The notes beneath the pieces are model-generated. The model saw only the letters and a program-made list of their open reading frames with translations. It was not told the DNA's origin and searched no databases. Of a stretch of 64,000 nt of DNA, positions 54,251 through 64,000 are shown one piece after another. Source of the DNA: Paralvinella palmiformis (taxonomy: Eukaryota > Annelida > Polychaeta > Terebellida > Alvinellidae); the NCBI GenBank assembly GCA_025642065.1, contig JAODUP010000057.1, positions 885,001 through 949,000 of the forward strand, written 5' to 3'. How positions within the stretch are numbered: position 1 is the first letter of the stretch; each line of letters begins with the position of its first letter. The position numbers and the translations under genes were made by a program.

Positions 54251-57200
54251 ATGGCGACCAGACCGTTGGACGATCTGACGGATGACGAAAGTCGTCCCCT
54301 TCTCCTCGCTACGGACGACGCCAGTCCACGTACACTTGTACGGGACGAAGGTGTCGAGGGACGAAAGTGTTTGAAAAACCTCATCGTACACTGTCTGTGC
54401 GTGATGGCTGCCTGGACGTCGTTTGTATCTCTGGATAATCTGGAACGGGATTCCGGGACTAAGTCTCATCTGGAGATAGTGGCCATCTCGTGTATGTTGG
54501 CCGCTACTCTCTCCGTCTGTCTCCTGGCTCCAGTCGTCATCAGATACGTCGGATATAAGCGGACGATGCTGATCACTTTTGGCGCCCAGTGTATATACGG
54601 CGTCGCTCATTACTACCCAAGCGTCTACACTTTTGTCCCGGCGTGTATCCTGTTAGGTCTGACACTGGGACCTTTCTGGACGGCGCAGGGCATGTTCCTG
54701 ACGACGTTGGCCGTCAACTACGGACGTCACGCCGACATCGACGCCGACATCGCCATCAGCCGATTCAACGGGCTCTTCTATGCGTTCTTCCGGAGCTCCC
54801 GGATCTGGGCAAGCCTCGTCTCGTCGGACTTGGTGGCCGCTCCGGAAGACGTTGTCTGGAACGTCAGCTATCCCGTTAACGAGACGTGCGGCGCGTCGTT
54901 CTGTCGGTTCCCGATTTCGTCAGCCAATCCTTTGATCAGGGCCCCGAAGGAGTCCGAAGTCACCATCCTGTTATCTGTCTACGTCGGCTTGTCTCTGATG
55001 GCGATCGTCGTCAAAGTTTTCTTCGTCGACGACGTCAAGCCTCTCGTTGCCGACGATCAACATCAGCTGACGCTAACCGAGACGCTGACGTCGACGCTGA
55101 ACATACACTGTCACGGCTGCTTTGGTCTGCTGATCCCGATTATTTATTATAATGGCGTGGAGCAGGTGCTAATTCTGGATCAGTTTACGCAGGTAAGTGA
55201 TGATGATGATGCTGACGGAGATGATGACGATGAAGGAGATGATGATGATGATGAAGGATGAAGGAGATGATGATGATCGAACTGGATAACTGAACCTTTC
55301 ACTAATATTAATAGGCACACAAGCAGGGTCGTATTAACCCCTGGCTGGGGCCCTAAGCTTTTAGGTTTTCGTTCCCCCCTCCGGTACTTCCGGTACACCC
55401 CATTACAACTGAGAGCCCCACCCTGATACGGTATGCACTGAACCTGAGCTCTATTTTCATATTGATAAATAAATAAATAAATATATATATATATATATAT
55501 ATATAAAACAGTGCCTCAAAAAATAAACTGTCTCCTAGTTCCTGCGGGGTCCCTAGGCTTCAGCCTAGTCAACGTTATGGATAATATGACCCTGCACAGT
55601 CACAAAAATAGACCCACGTTTATTTCTTTATTTATTTTTAGGCTTTTGTCACCTGTGAGCTTGGCGTTGGTTACCTAGGTTACGTTATGATAACGTTTGC
55701 CGCCGTCTGTACTGTATCATCCTTTATGATGGGACAGCTGGAGAAATGTTGTGGCCGGATGTTATTGTTTCTAACAGCGGCCATCTTTGATCTGGCTCTT
55801 CTAATTCTCATGTTGAAGTGGATGCCGGGTGCGGGAACGAAAGATGATTGGTTGCTTTACTTTATACCTGGTCTTTGGGCTGTCTCGGACTCTATATGGC
55901 AGACGACATTAGTGTGTAAGACGGAGACTTCTACTTTTAAGTATTTTAAAATTAAAGTCTGGTTTCTTTCTGTTTAATTCTAAACAGAAAGTTTATGTTT
56001 ATCCATCTTTTGAAAACGTTCGCCCAAAAATTAAAACTGAATTTGTTCTCATAATTTACTTGCATTTATGCCAGTCACTGACTACGTTTGTGTTTGTGTG
56101 TGTGTGTGCCTTGTGATTGACAAGTTCATTGTTCACACACATACGCACGCACGCACACAGAGAGAGTTTTTTTAGAAGCACTTTATTAAGCGCACCTACT
56201 GACCCCTATATTAACTGAACTGGGTCACTGGTGTAAACGGTGAAGCAACCAGAAGTAACTCAAACAATCCTCCAAAGTTAAACAAAATTCATGTCCTTAG
56301 GAAGTTTCGTGTCTTGAAGCAACTCAGCCATTGCGACGCCAAAGAAGCGCGCGCGCACCCACACAGAACAAAAGATATAACAATTAATGTTTTTGATCTA
56401 GTAATAACAATTAAAAATGTATTATACATAACCATTAAAAATATCCCCAAAGGCAATTCTGACATTGATTTACCGATTAAAGTGTGACGACTGCCATCTT
56501 TTTTATCTCAGCGTACCCGGCCGTAAGCCCAAACTGTTGACTTCCGGGTGGTAATCTCATCGACTTCCGGTTGCTTTATATGTCTCGTGACGACAACATT
56601 TGGTAGTTATAAGGTCAGTTAACATATAGGTCAGTGGACAGACATCATTTTAATTCGAGAATGGTATAAGATGCATACATAATAGTATAATTAATACTGA
56701 CGTGTTTGTGTGTGCGTTGTTGCTGGTTTACGGCCACTTTTGTGCACACGGTTAAGGCTGAATGGGCCGAGTGGCCTCCAAAGGTAATGATGCGAAGTAA
56801 AAGATGAAACACCCTTCTGACATAGCCCGGCTGGGATTTGAACCCAGGCGCTATAGATATGTGGCCAACCGCGCTACCAGTTAGCCCATGGAGGGTGTAT
56901 GTGTGTTTGTGTGGGTGCGACTCATTTTGACTTTTATTTCGCTTAATTCGCGCATAAGTGATGACAAATTAATTTATCACTCTATCAATCCCCATCACCA
57001 TCATTTTCATTCCCACGCTGATCCAGTATTCTATACTTGTTGACATTTTGTCTCTCATTTCTTCCTTAGCTCTCATAGCTGTAGACTTCCGGTATAACAG
57101 AGAAGAGGCGTTTGCGGCGATGCGGTTTTGGCAGATTGTAGGCATCACCTCGGCCTTCGTCTACGGACTGTACGTCTGTATGCGGATCAAGTTGTACGCG

Positions 57201-57311
57201 GCTCTGGTCTTACTCTGTACGTCGATGCCGCTTTATCTGGTCATGGAATTGTACATGAAACACAAAATGAACAGACCCTACATCGATTTATACGCGCCGA
57301 TAATCGAATGA
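54251..57311 (+). CDS. UNC93-like multi-pass membrane protein 2
   Basis: Three exons: 54251-55192, 55642-55915, 57070-57311 (1458 nt, 485 aa). Junctions CAG/GTAAGT to TTTTAG/GC (phase 0) and GTGT/GTAAG to CCTTAG/CT (phase 1), the same positions and phases as the gene before it. The fit to UNC93A-like proteins is better than for gene 1: GYKRTMLITFGAQCIYGVAH (101-120), LGLTLGPFWTAQGMF, RFNGLFYAFFRSSRIWASLV (171-190), then across the first junction NGVEQVLILDQFTQ and AFVTCELGVGYLGYVMI, and GLWAVSDSIWQ. N-glycosylation sequons NVS and NET lie in the loop at about 204-212. The N-terminus has ESRPLL (13-18), a dileucine-type endosomal/lysosomal sorting signal. AATAAA at 57637-57642 is a likely polyadenylation signal. 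Length is normal for the family. Family role: escorting or regulating other membrane proteins; substrate unknown. Confidence 0.88.
55324..55594. mobile_element. hAT-like MITE in intron 1 of UNC93-like gene 2
   Basis: CAGGGTCGTATTAACC at the left and, inverted, CAGGGTCATATTATCC at the right (14 of 16 identical); 271 bp, broken by an AT run at about 55480-55505. CAGGG ends are typical of hAT elements. The flanking 8-mers (CACACAAG and CACAGTCA) agree only partly. Confidence 0.55.
56722..56895 (-). mobile_element. tRNA-derived SINE (main family), copy 14
   Basis: Minus-strand copy in intron 2 of UNC93-like gene 2. Its head (CTCCATGGGCTAACTGGTAG; GGGTTCAAATCCCAGCC) differs from the other copies and is closer to a consensus tRNA B box; the tail lacks the ATC run. 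Confidence 0.8.
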
Positions 57312-57737
57312 CCTTGCCACCAGAACGAATGACGTCGGACCGCACCCGAGTCCCGATTCCCGGATCCGTCGCTCGCACGAGAGATGCCGGACGTGGTATG
57401 GCTCAGCTGAAAGTCCGGACGAAACGCCACCGGAATACAATCCGAAATGAATGTCCATTGAACACTGGCCCGGATAAGATAGAACCAACCATGTACATAC
57501 GTGTTAGGTACTGAGGCGTGGCAGGTGATGAGAAAACAATTAAGGAGATGGGATGAGATATGATATTAATCTAGCATCAATATGATATAATGCAATTTAA
57601 AACTAAATGTGCTGTCTTTTGTAGCTGTTACGACTTAATAAATATTAATATAATTTTACCTGGTTTTATTTCGCTGTCACAATTTTGATGAGGCAAAGTG
57701 TCTCTTTCTTCTACCAATTGTTTCTTGCTACTGTGCT

Positions 57738-57820
<83 letters not shown>

Positions 57821-57821
57821 T
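57738..57821. repeat. CT then AT microsatellite
   Basis: About 31 CT units followed by 10 AT units, past the 3' end of UNC93-like gene 2. Confidence 0.97.
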
Positions 57822-58487
57822 ATTGAGGGCTAAATTTAAAATGTTCTTATGATTTTCTATTAATTTAATTATAATGTTTTTCATATTCAAACGTGTATGC
57901 GGTGTCTTAAATAATAAACTAATCTAACTGTGTGTCTGGCGCCTTATATGATCTGTTAGAAAATTGCTCAAAGGCGTTTGTTGTCAAGATGATACGGTTC
58001 TGAGAGGTTGATATCTCTTTCATAGAATGCATTAAAATATTTAGCTAAATATCAGGAATATCAAATTATCTCAAGAGACCCATCACCAAATCAGGCCGCC
58101 ATCTATCACCGGTAGTCGATTTCCTTGACCCACATGCCGTTCGTCTGACCTTGACCTAAATAGTCTGGATTAACGCCGCCATCGCCACCAGTCAACCTAT
58201 CCGTCTTCAAGGCTGTGTCGTTATCTCGGAATACGACTGATCCACTTTTAATCTTATCTTATGATCATTACCTGACGATTGTCGATTCTCAGAACTGATT
58301 GTTCACCTGAGTGCTGCCTCCCGTTATCAGTAACCTCTTCGATAAGCGCCCCCTAGCGTCGGATAGATACACTAAGATAATGACTGGTTATTATTATGTC
58401 GACTGTTTTTGCCGTCCGCCCAAATCCGGCCTGCGCAATAAATCGTAATCTCGTCGATCCGGATCAGACAGACAGGTGGCCATTTAC

Positions 58488-60455
58488 ATGATCGAAGAAT
58501 GTCGGGATAGTTCAGAAATTGATACAATGACATCTTCTTTAGGGACCCGTGACTGTTTAGTAATGCGCGACAATACGACGGCTAAATTGGACGTAAAAGA
58601 AGAGCTCCAGAAATGGTACACCTCCAACGTCGAACATAACCAACCGTACATGACGTCATTTCACGTGGAACTGACCGCCGGTAACACCGATTACGTTACT
58701 TCCGTGTTAGAAAATTTGCCCAATAACGAACTGATGTCGTGTTTGCTGAACACGGCCATTATTCCGTGTTCGCTGTATCCATATCGACAAAATAGCGGCG
58801 ATAGGGCCCCGAGTCCGGTGAATAGCTCCAGTCACGACGACGAGACGACCAGCTGCGAGAGTGATGTCGACGCTTCAGAGATCCTGAACGATCTGCACAC
58901 AACTACGGCCACTCCTTTGGCACTGGCCAGCTTCTCTGGAGATCCGGAACTCGTGCTGCTTCTGATCAGATATGGCGCTGAAGTGAAGACGAGAGATGCC
59001 AAAGGAAACACGATCGTCCACGATCTGGTATACCTCTCAGATAAGTATCCGGATCGAGCTGTCCGGGTGTATGACGCCCTGGTCAGCAGTCTGGATGCGA
59101 ACGAGTTGAGATCGCTGCTCCAGGCGGAGAATGCGGACGGACTACTTCCGGTTGACGTGGCCGCCAGTCTGAGCCTACCGGAAATGCTGTCAGCCATCCT
59201 TCGGACGGATAATGTCTATCGTTACGTTACCGCCAACTGTGGAACACACGTGCACGTCTGCTATGACGTCACCCGATATGAGACCGAGGGTCGATGCACG
59301 ATCCATCTGCTCTACTATCTATCGTGCGTCACCGAATACGAACTGCGCCGGGTGGACGAGAACCGGATGTTCCAGAAGGAGCCGATAGCGTCATGGATCA
59401 CGGCCAAGTACCGCCAATACATGCGCTACCTGTACATCACGCTGACCGAGTGGCTTGTACTGCTGTTCGTGTACTTCGGCAATCTGGTCTACAGCTCCAA
59501 CCATCTGACGCTGCCTCCTCCCTGGCTCAGCATCGCCGTGATCCTGACGTGTGGCCTATCGTTGACCTTCGACCTGATCAACACCTACTCGCAGGCGTCG
59601 TACGTCACGCTCTACTGGCGACGTGTCTACGATCGCCGTATCCCGGTGTCGGTGTGTGGCGTCTATAGACTCTACCACGTCCTGTTCTGCGTGACAGCCA
59701 TCGTGTCCGGATCTCTGACGTTCTCGCCGGACGTCGAACTGACGTCGCCCGTCTATCTCGGATTCACCGTCTGCGGGATACTGTCCGGTCTGATATCAAT
59801 CCTTTTCTTCACCCAACTCAGCGACAGACTCGGTCACATGCTGACAGCAATCGAGAAGATGGTAACCATCACTGTCCAGTTCACGCTCTTCATCCTGGTC
59901 GTCTTCCTGGCACTATCTCTCTCCTTCTACGTCCTACACTTCCGTCCCTACCTCTGCCAGAATGGCACCCACCCGTACAGGGCGCCGTCGACGCCCTCCC
60001 CTGGCGACTTGGCCGTCCCCTCAATGGTTCCACCTAGCCGGCGCTGTCTGGACGGGATCGGCGTCGATCCGGACTTGGTGATGTTCAGCACGTTCGCCCG
60101 GAGTCTGCACGAGACGTTTCTCCTCTGTCTCGGCATCATGGTACCAAGGTCGGTGTACTTTACCCAGTCGAAGGCTTCTTCGTTGGCCATCGCGCTCTAC
60201 GCCTTCTGCCTCCTCAGCATGACCATCATCCTTCTGAACCTGCTGCTGGCGCTCGTCAACAAGCGAATCAACGAAATAGACGTCCACAAGATGTCTATTC
60301 TTGCCATACAGAAGCTCTCCGTCGCTCTCTTCATCGCCAACAACGAGTTCCTCATCAATAAGGTCTCATCTATGGTACGCAGAAATCGCGTCTTCCCGAC
60401 CGATCCGAACGACTGTCGGGTTTACATTCGGACGATTGAGGCGACATCCAAGTGA
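58488..60455 (+). CDS. TRPV-like cation channel 1 (single exon)
   Basis: 655 aa from the ATG at 58488; the frame is open upstream to 58476 but without an ATG. Numbering here is from 58476. Order: about 140 residues with a serine/acidic linker; ankyrin-type repeats at 145-172 (TPLALASFSGDPELVLLLIR), 177-205 (GNTIVHDLV..VYDALV, a strong TRPV hallmark) and 220-245 (DGLLPVDVAA); a linker; six hydrophobic segments at about 318-338, 350-368, 398-415, 426-447, 462-487 and 568-594; pore region 536-562. LGHMLTAIEKM precedes S5 and LLNLLLALVNKRINEID ends S6, as in TRPV. The ankyrin region is shorter than the six repeats of vertebrate TRPVs. The pore reads CLGIMVPRSVYF where TRPVs have TIGMGD-like filters, so cation selectivity cannot be assumed. 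No introns in the whole frame, unusual against its neighbours. Faces a paralogue at 63167-64000. Confidence 0.78.
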   Translation: MIEECRDSSEIDTMTSSLGTRDCLVMRDNTTAKLDVKEELQKWYTSNVEHNQPYMTSFHVELTAGNTDYVTSVLENLPNNELMSCLLNTAIIPCSLYPYRQNSGDRAPSPVNSSSHDDETTSCESDVDASEILNDLHTTTATPLALASFSGDPELVLLLIRYGAEVKTRDAKGNTIVHDLVYLSDKYPDRAVRVYDALVSSLDANELRSLLQAENADGLLPVDVAASLSLPEMLSAILRTDNVYRYVTANCGTHVHVCYDVTRYETEGRCTIHLLYYLSCVTEYELRRVDENRMFQKEPIASWITAKYRQYMRYLYITLTEWLVLLFVYFGNLVYSSNHLTLPPPWLSIAVILTCGLSLTFDLINTYSQASYVTLYWRRVYDRRIPVSVCGVYRLYHVLFCVTAIVSGSLTFSPDVELTSPVYLGFTVCGILSGLISILFFTQLSDRLGHMLTAIEKMVTITVQFTLFILVVFLALSLSFYVLHFRPYLCQNGTHPYRAPSTPSPGDLAVPSMVPPSRRCLDGIGVDPDLVMFSTFARSLHETFLLCLGIMVPRSVYFTQSKASSLAIALYAFCLLSMTIILLNLLLALVNKRINEIDVHKMSILAIQKLSVALFIANNEFLINKVSSMVRRNRVFPTDPNDCRVYIRTIEATSK

Positions 60456-60474
60456 TAGTTCAGCGTGTTTATGT

Positions 60475-60881
60475 CAGACATGGGGTCAATTCAATTCCCG
60501 AATTTGAATTGCCCATCAATTCCGGACTTGGAATTGGATTTGCTTATTTAAAACAAATGGAATTGGAATTAGAATTGATAAATTTTGAATTGGAATTGAA
60601 GTATGCGACCAAAAATTAATTAAATTTGCCATTTAATTTTTTAATTCCGATATATTTCTTCTATCACAATCTTGCTTGGAATATAAATTATTCGGAGTAA
60701 TCAGAGTAGGTATTCGGAGTATCTACTCATGATAAAAAGTAGTAGGTAAAAAAAGAAAGTAAAAATGGAATTGATAAAATTGGAAATGAATTGGAATTGC
60801 AAAATTTGATGTGGAATTGGAATCGACCAAATAGGATTTATTGGAATTATAGTTGACAAAATGGGATTGACCCCATGTCTG
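60475..60881. mobile_element. hAT-like non-autonomous element, intact ends, in the 3' UTR of TRPV-like gene 1
   Basis: 407 bp. Perfect 16-bp terminal inverted repeats (CAGACATGGGGTCAAT) flanked by a perfect 8-bp duplication, GTTTATGT (60467-60474 and 60882-60889). The interior is built of GGAATTG/AATTGGAATT iterations and has no coding capacity. The 8-bp duplication and CAGxxATG end fit the hAT superfamily. Confidence 0.88.
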
Positions 60882-61984
60882 GTTTATGTATCAGTTTTAG
60901 TGAGGGTATTCGGGATATTTGGTGGGGGTTGCTTTACGGCTCGAGTACGTCTTGTTAATTCTTGAGATACTCCCCCATCTTTGGTATTTCCCTGTCTATT
61001 TGGTCTCCCATTTCGAAGACGTCGTCTACGTTATCTGGATCATCCAATAACACCATCCAATTTTTCCGTCCGTTCTTGTCCGTTGTCTAACTCCTAGAAT
61101 ATGTAAACAAACCTATCGCGAAATGTAAACAAACGATGATAAGATTCGTTTATTCGAAATAAAACTCACCGATTGATTGAAAATATTTAACTCGTATTTA
61201 GACTTAGAAAGGTTGATGAACGGGTGAAGAATGTGTTAGCAGAGTTGACTGAACTACTTTTATTTTGTACTTGAGTAGAAGTAGAAGTAAGCCTCTTCAA
61301 AACTACTTGAGTGGAAGTAAAATAAAGTTGTAAAAATCTACTTGAATAAAAAGTAATTGAAGGAAGTAGAAGAAACAAAATATTGTAACAAAAACTTAAT
61401 AATCACACATATACAAGAGACAAGAAAATTCACAGACGTGCACATGTGCTGCCACCTTGAGTTCAGTGAACAAAGCCCTTGTTCAGCTTCAGCGAAGGCT
61501 GATTTTCAAAGTTGGTGTCGTCAATGCGAGCCCTCATTGGGGTGAAGATATGCCCAGCCGCTGCGCTAGCTGGCAGGGGAGGGTTTGTTTGGAAGAATAG
61601 CCGATTGATGAGTGGCCATTTCACGACTGTCATCGTCTGTGCAGATGGACTACCGAGCTGTTGAATTGTCTCGCTTGTTAACAGAGAAGTCGCCTTCTTC
61701 ATCCGAAGAGTCTGATTCCTGATGATCTGGTGTTGCCTCCAGCCTTGCAGTCAGGCGCCGCTTGATGAACCTCAAGCCCTTCCTCGGCAAGAATCGAAAC
61801 ATCGTCGACAGATATGGCCACGGACGTTGCTCCGGACCCATTTCCCCCTCGCCGCTTTCTACTTTGCTCTCCACATTCACGTCCCCCATTATCACTATAG
61901 AATTCAAACTGATCGCATTGAAACCGGAACGCGAATACGCTGATGATTGGACAGTAGTAATAACCCTTGTCCTGTCGAATGGAT

Positions 61985-62162
61985 GGGCGCCTCTGTGATC
62001 TATTTGGTAGCGCCTTTGACCACAGATCACTACCACCTGAGTTCAAATCTCGGCGTTGGCATATCTGAAGGGGGTTTATTATTTTTACTTCGCTTCATTA
62101 CCTTTGGAGGTCGTTCGGCCCATTTAGCCTAACATGTGCACAAAGGTGGCCTTAAAACATTC
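61985..62162 (+). mobile_element. tRNA-derived SINE (main family), copy 15
   Basis: Full head (GGGCGCCTCTGTGATCTATT) and body; the ATC tail is missing, ending CTTAAAACATTCACC. Confidence 0.88.
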
Positions 62163-62344
62163 ACCTGACGATTAAAATAAAAATATCCCCAGATAGAGCG
62201 CCATCAGGCGACTTAACTCAAGACTAAAAAAGTAACGAAAATATCGCTAAGTAACTGCAAATAAAACTACTTCGTTACAAGTAAAAGCAGTTAGTTGTTA
62301 TCTTACGTCGTTACTACCCAAGTAGTGTAATATCCCTGGATATT

Positions 62345-62625
62345 AGTGCTGCTACTCCGACTACTAATACTATTACTACCACTACTACTACTACTATTGC
62401 TACTACTACTATTACTACTGCTACAACTATTGCTATTAGTACTGTTATTACTACTACTACAACTACAACTACTACTACTACTACTACTACTACTGCTACA
62501 ACTGTTGCTATTATTACTGTTATTACTACTATTACTACTACTACTACTGCTCTTGCTGGTACTACTACTGCTATTATTACTTCTACTACTACTATTACTA
62601 ATGCTACTATTGGTACTACCACTTA
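62345..62625. repeat. ACT/ATT trinucleotide array of about 280 nt
   Basis: ACT units interspersed with ATT, GCT and ACA. Poly-leucine and poly-valine frames on both strands are spurious. Confidence 0.95.
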
Positions 62626-63166
62626 TACTATAAATAGTAAATTATTTCTTGTCAAAAGAATATTAAAATCCATTAAAATCTCTTCTCCGCATTTAAATAT
62701 AATCTATTGCACGAGGTATTTGCCAAGAATTCCGGAAGGTATCCACACGACATCATAAATATAGGCCGCACATATGATCCGTATGCGCCACTTTATCTTT
62801 TATTGGAATATGATTTAGTAAACGACAATTTGACTTATGACCCTTTAATGTGATATTACGACATTTTGGGAATGACTTTGGTGAATGACAATCAAATCAG
62901 ATTTGTAAAGTACGGTATGATGATGTATTGTTTATTAAGAACACTAACGACAATCAGAGAGCTTATAAAGTATTTAAAAATATTCGATAACCAATTATCA
63001 TTACAACATTACCACAATGATTAATTATAAAACAATTACGCGACAAATGATCATCAGTGATGGTACATGGATGTTCCAGGAAGGAAATCAATATTATTAT
63101 CTTTAGTCATCTTCGACGCAGAGTTTCAAATGAACATTTATTTCCGGAAAGATTCGCTTTCCACGT

Positions 63167-64000
63167 TCATTTTTCAACGACCGTAACATAGACTTTCGGG
63201 GGATTTTTGCTCCTGACGAAGCTATCCCGGACGTCGACGCACCTGCTCGCGAAGTTCGCGCGTTCCGTGACGGGGCTCAGAATCCGATGCGTGGAGACGA
63301 ACAAGGTGACGGCCAGCTTCTGGATGGTGATGATCGACTCCTTGTGGCCATCAATCTCCAGAAGGCGTTTGTTGATGAAGGCCAGCATCATGTTCATCAT
63401 GACAATGAAGACGATCATCAGAGACATGACGTACAGAGCAATGGCCAGGGATGGCACTGACGCCTCGGTGAAGTAGATCGACTTCGGCACCATGACGCCC
63501 AAAGCGATCAGGATCGATTCGTACAGGCTCCGGCCGAACGTCGAAAACATCGCCTCGTCCGGATCGTCGCTGCAGGCCGGCGCCGCCGACGACGGGCCGC
63601 CGACCGTGTCGTTTCGGCCGTCGGGATCCGGAATCCGGCAGACGTCCGGGGCGAGGTGATAGATATAGAACGAGAGCGCCAGGGCGACGTAGATGAAGCA
63701 GGTAACCGAGGTGAACTCCATGGCGACGGTAAACATCTTCTCGATGGCCGTCAACATGTGACCCATGGTCTCGTCGAGCTGGAAAAACAGCAACATTGAG
63801 AAGACACCCAGCAAGAGAGTGGTGACGCTCAGTCCGAGAAAGAGCGGGGACGTGACCTCGATATCCGGAACGAAGTGCAGTCCGGATGTGATCGCCACCA
63901 AACAGCAGAAGCAGAACTGGTAGAAGCGATAGACGCCGCATGCGCAGACCGGGATCCGTCCGTTGAAGATCCGTCGCCAGAAGACGGATATCAGTCGGCG
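63167..64000 (-). CDS. TRPV-like cation channel 2, partial (5' part outside window)
   Basis: 277 C-terminal residues, no intron in the visible part, frame open to the window edge. Aligns along its length with channel 1: FWRRIFNGRIPVCACGVYRF against YWRRVYDRRIPVSVCGVYRL, then MGHMLTAIEKMFTV, a glycosylatable S5-pore loop (NDT), the pore FSTFGRSLYESILIALGVMV and PKSIYFT, and MMNMMLAFINKRLLEIDGHK after S6. Stop at 63169-63167. It is convergent with channel 1, their stops 2.7 kb apart. The shared LGxMVPxSxYFT pore in place of a GMGD filter shows the change predates the duplication. Ankyrin repeats, if present, lie outside the window. Confidence 0.8.
   Translation of the reverse strand, partial: RRLISVFWRRIFNGRIPVCACGVYRFYQFCFCCLVAITSGLHFVPDIEVTSPLFLGLSVTTLLLGVFSMLLFFQLDETMGHMLTAIEKMFTVAMEFTSVTCFIYVALALSFYIYHLAPDVCRIPDPDGRNDTVGGPSSAAPACSDDPDEAMFSTFGRSLYESILIALGVMVPKSIYFTEASVPSLAIALYVMSLMIVFIVMMNMMLAFINKRLLEIDGHKESIITIQKLAVTLFVSTHRILSPVTERANFASRCVDVRDSFVRSKNPPKVYVTVVEK

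Larger units (their letters stand above)
60890..63166. other. Region between the convergent TRPV-like genes
   Basis: No gene seen. AATAAA at 61158-61163 may serve the plus-strand gene. SINE copy at 61985-62162 and the ACT array at 62345-62625. A moderately open stretch at about 61650-62040 (both strands) gives no recognisable protein. Confidence 0.55.

Noticed and set aside
58832..60287. Antisense and alternate-frame ORFs inside TRPV-like gene 1
   Set aside because: Shadows of a GC-rich coding exon; the sense frame has the conserved channel motifs.
61650..62046. Overlapping frames of 115-128 residues on the minus strand
   Set aside because: One end lies in SINE copy 15; the remainder gives no recognisable protein and both strands are open.

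Overview
The window looks like a repeat-rich animal nuclear genome, most likely a marine lophotrochozoan invertebrate (mollusc-like). The evidence is intron-containing genes with GT..AG junctions, very dense microsatellites, abundant tRNA-derived SINEs, CR1/L2-like LINE pieces, Tc1-like and hAT-like DNA elements, and animal-specific families (UNC93-like, TRPV-like, two-domain small heat shock protein). The phylum is an inference. Gene models were spliced by hand from reading frames and splice signals; no homology search was run.

1-17 kb, minus strand: two tandem paralogues of an unrecognised family of very small type I membrane proteins, gene A (running off the left edge) and gene B (complete, about 346 aa). 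Both have a signal-peptide exon, an 85-nt transmembrane exon, a short cytoplasmic exon and a basic tail exon, with identical intron phases and a TATA-like box at the same distance from the start. Intron 1 of gene A carries two minisatellites with higher-order structure. Blocks upstream of each gene also match, so the duplicated unit is larger than the genes.

17-30.5 kb: no gene I can support; microsatellites, SINEs, a MITE, a dispersed 80-90-bp repeat. 30.6-32.3 kb, plus strand: a small heat shock protein with two alpha-crystallin domains, whose start codon is the whole coding part of exon 1 and whose promoter has heat-shock-element-like motifs. 32.4-45.9 kb: repeats, including an internally deleted Tc1-like transposase (38.6-39.3 kb).

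46-57.3 kb, plus strand: two tandem UNC93-like membrane proteins sharing the same three-exon, phase 0/phase 1 structure. The first has a 3.5-kb intron filled by one LINE inserted into another of the same kind in the opposite orientation.

58.5-64 kb: two convergent TRPV-like channel genes (the second runs off the right edge) that share an unusual pore motif. A 407-bp hAT-like element with a perfect 8-bp target duplication sits 12 nt after the stop codon of the first.

So the window holds three pairs of local paralogues, all membrane proteins, plus one chaperone. About fifteen copies of one SINE family are spread over it. Nothing in the sequence shows the three families acting together.
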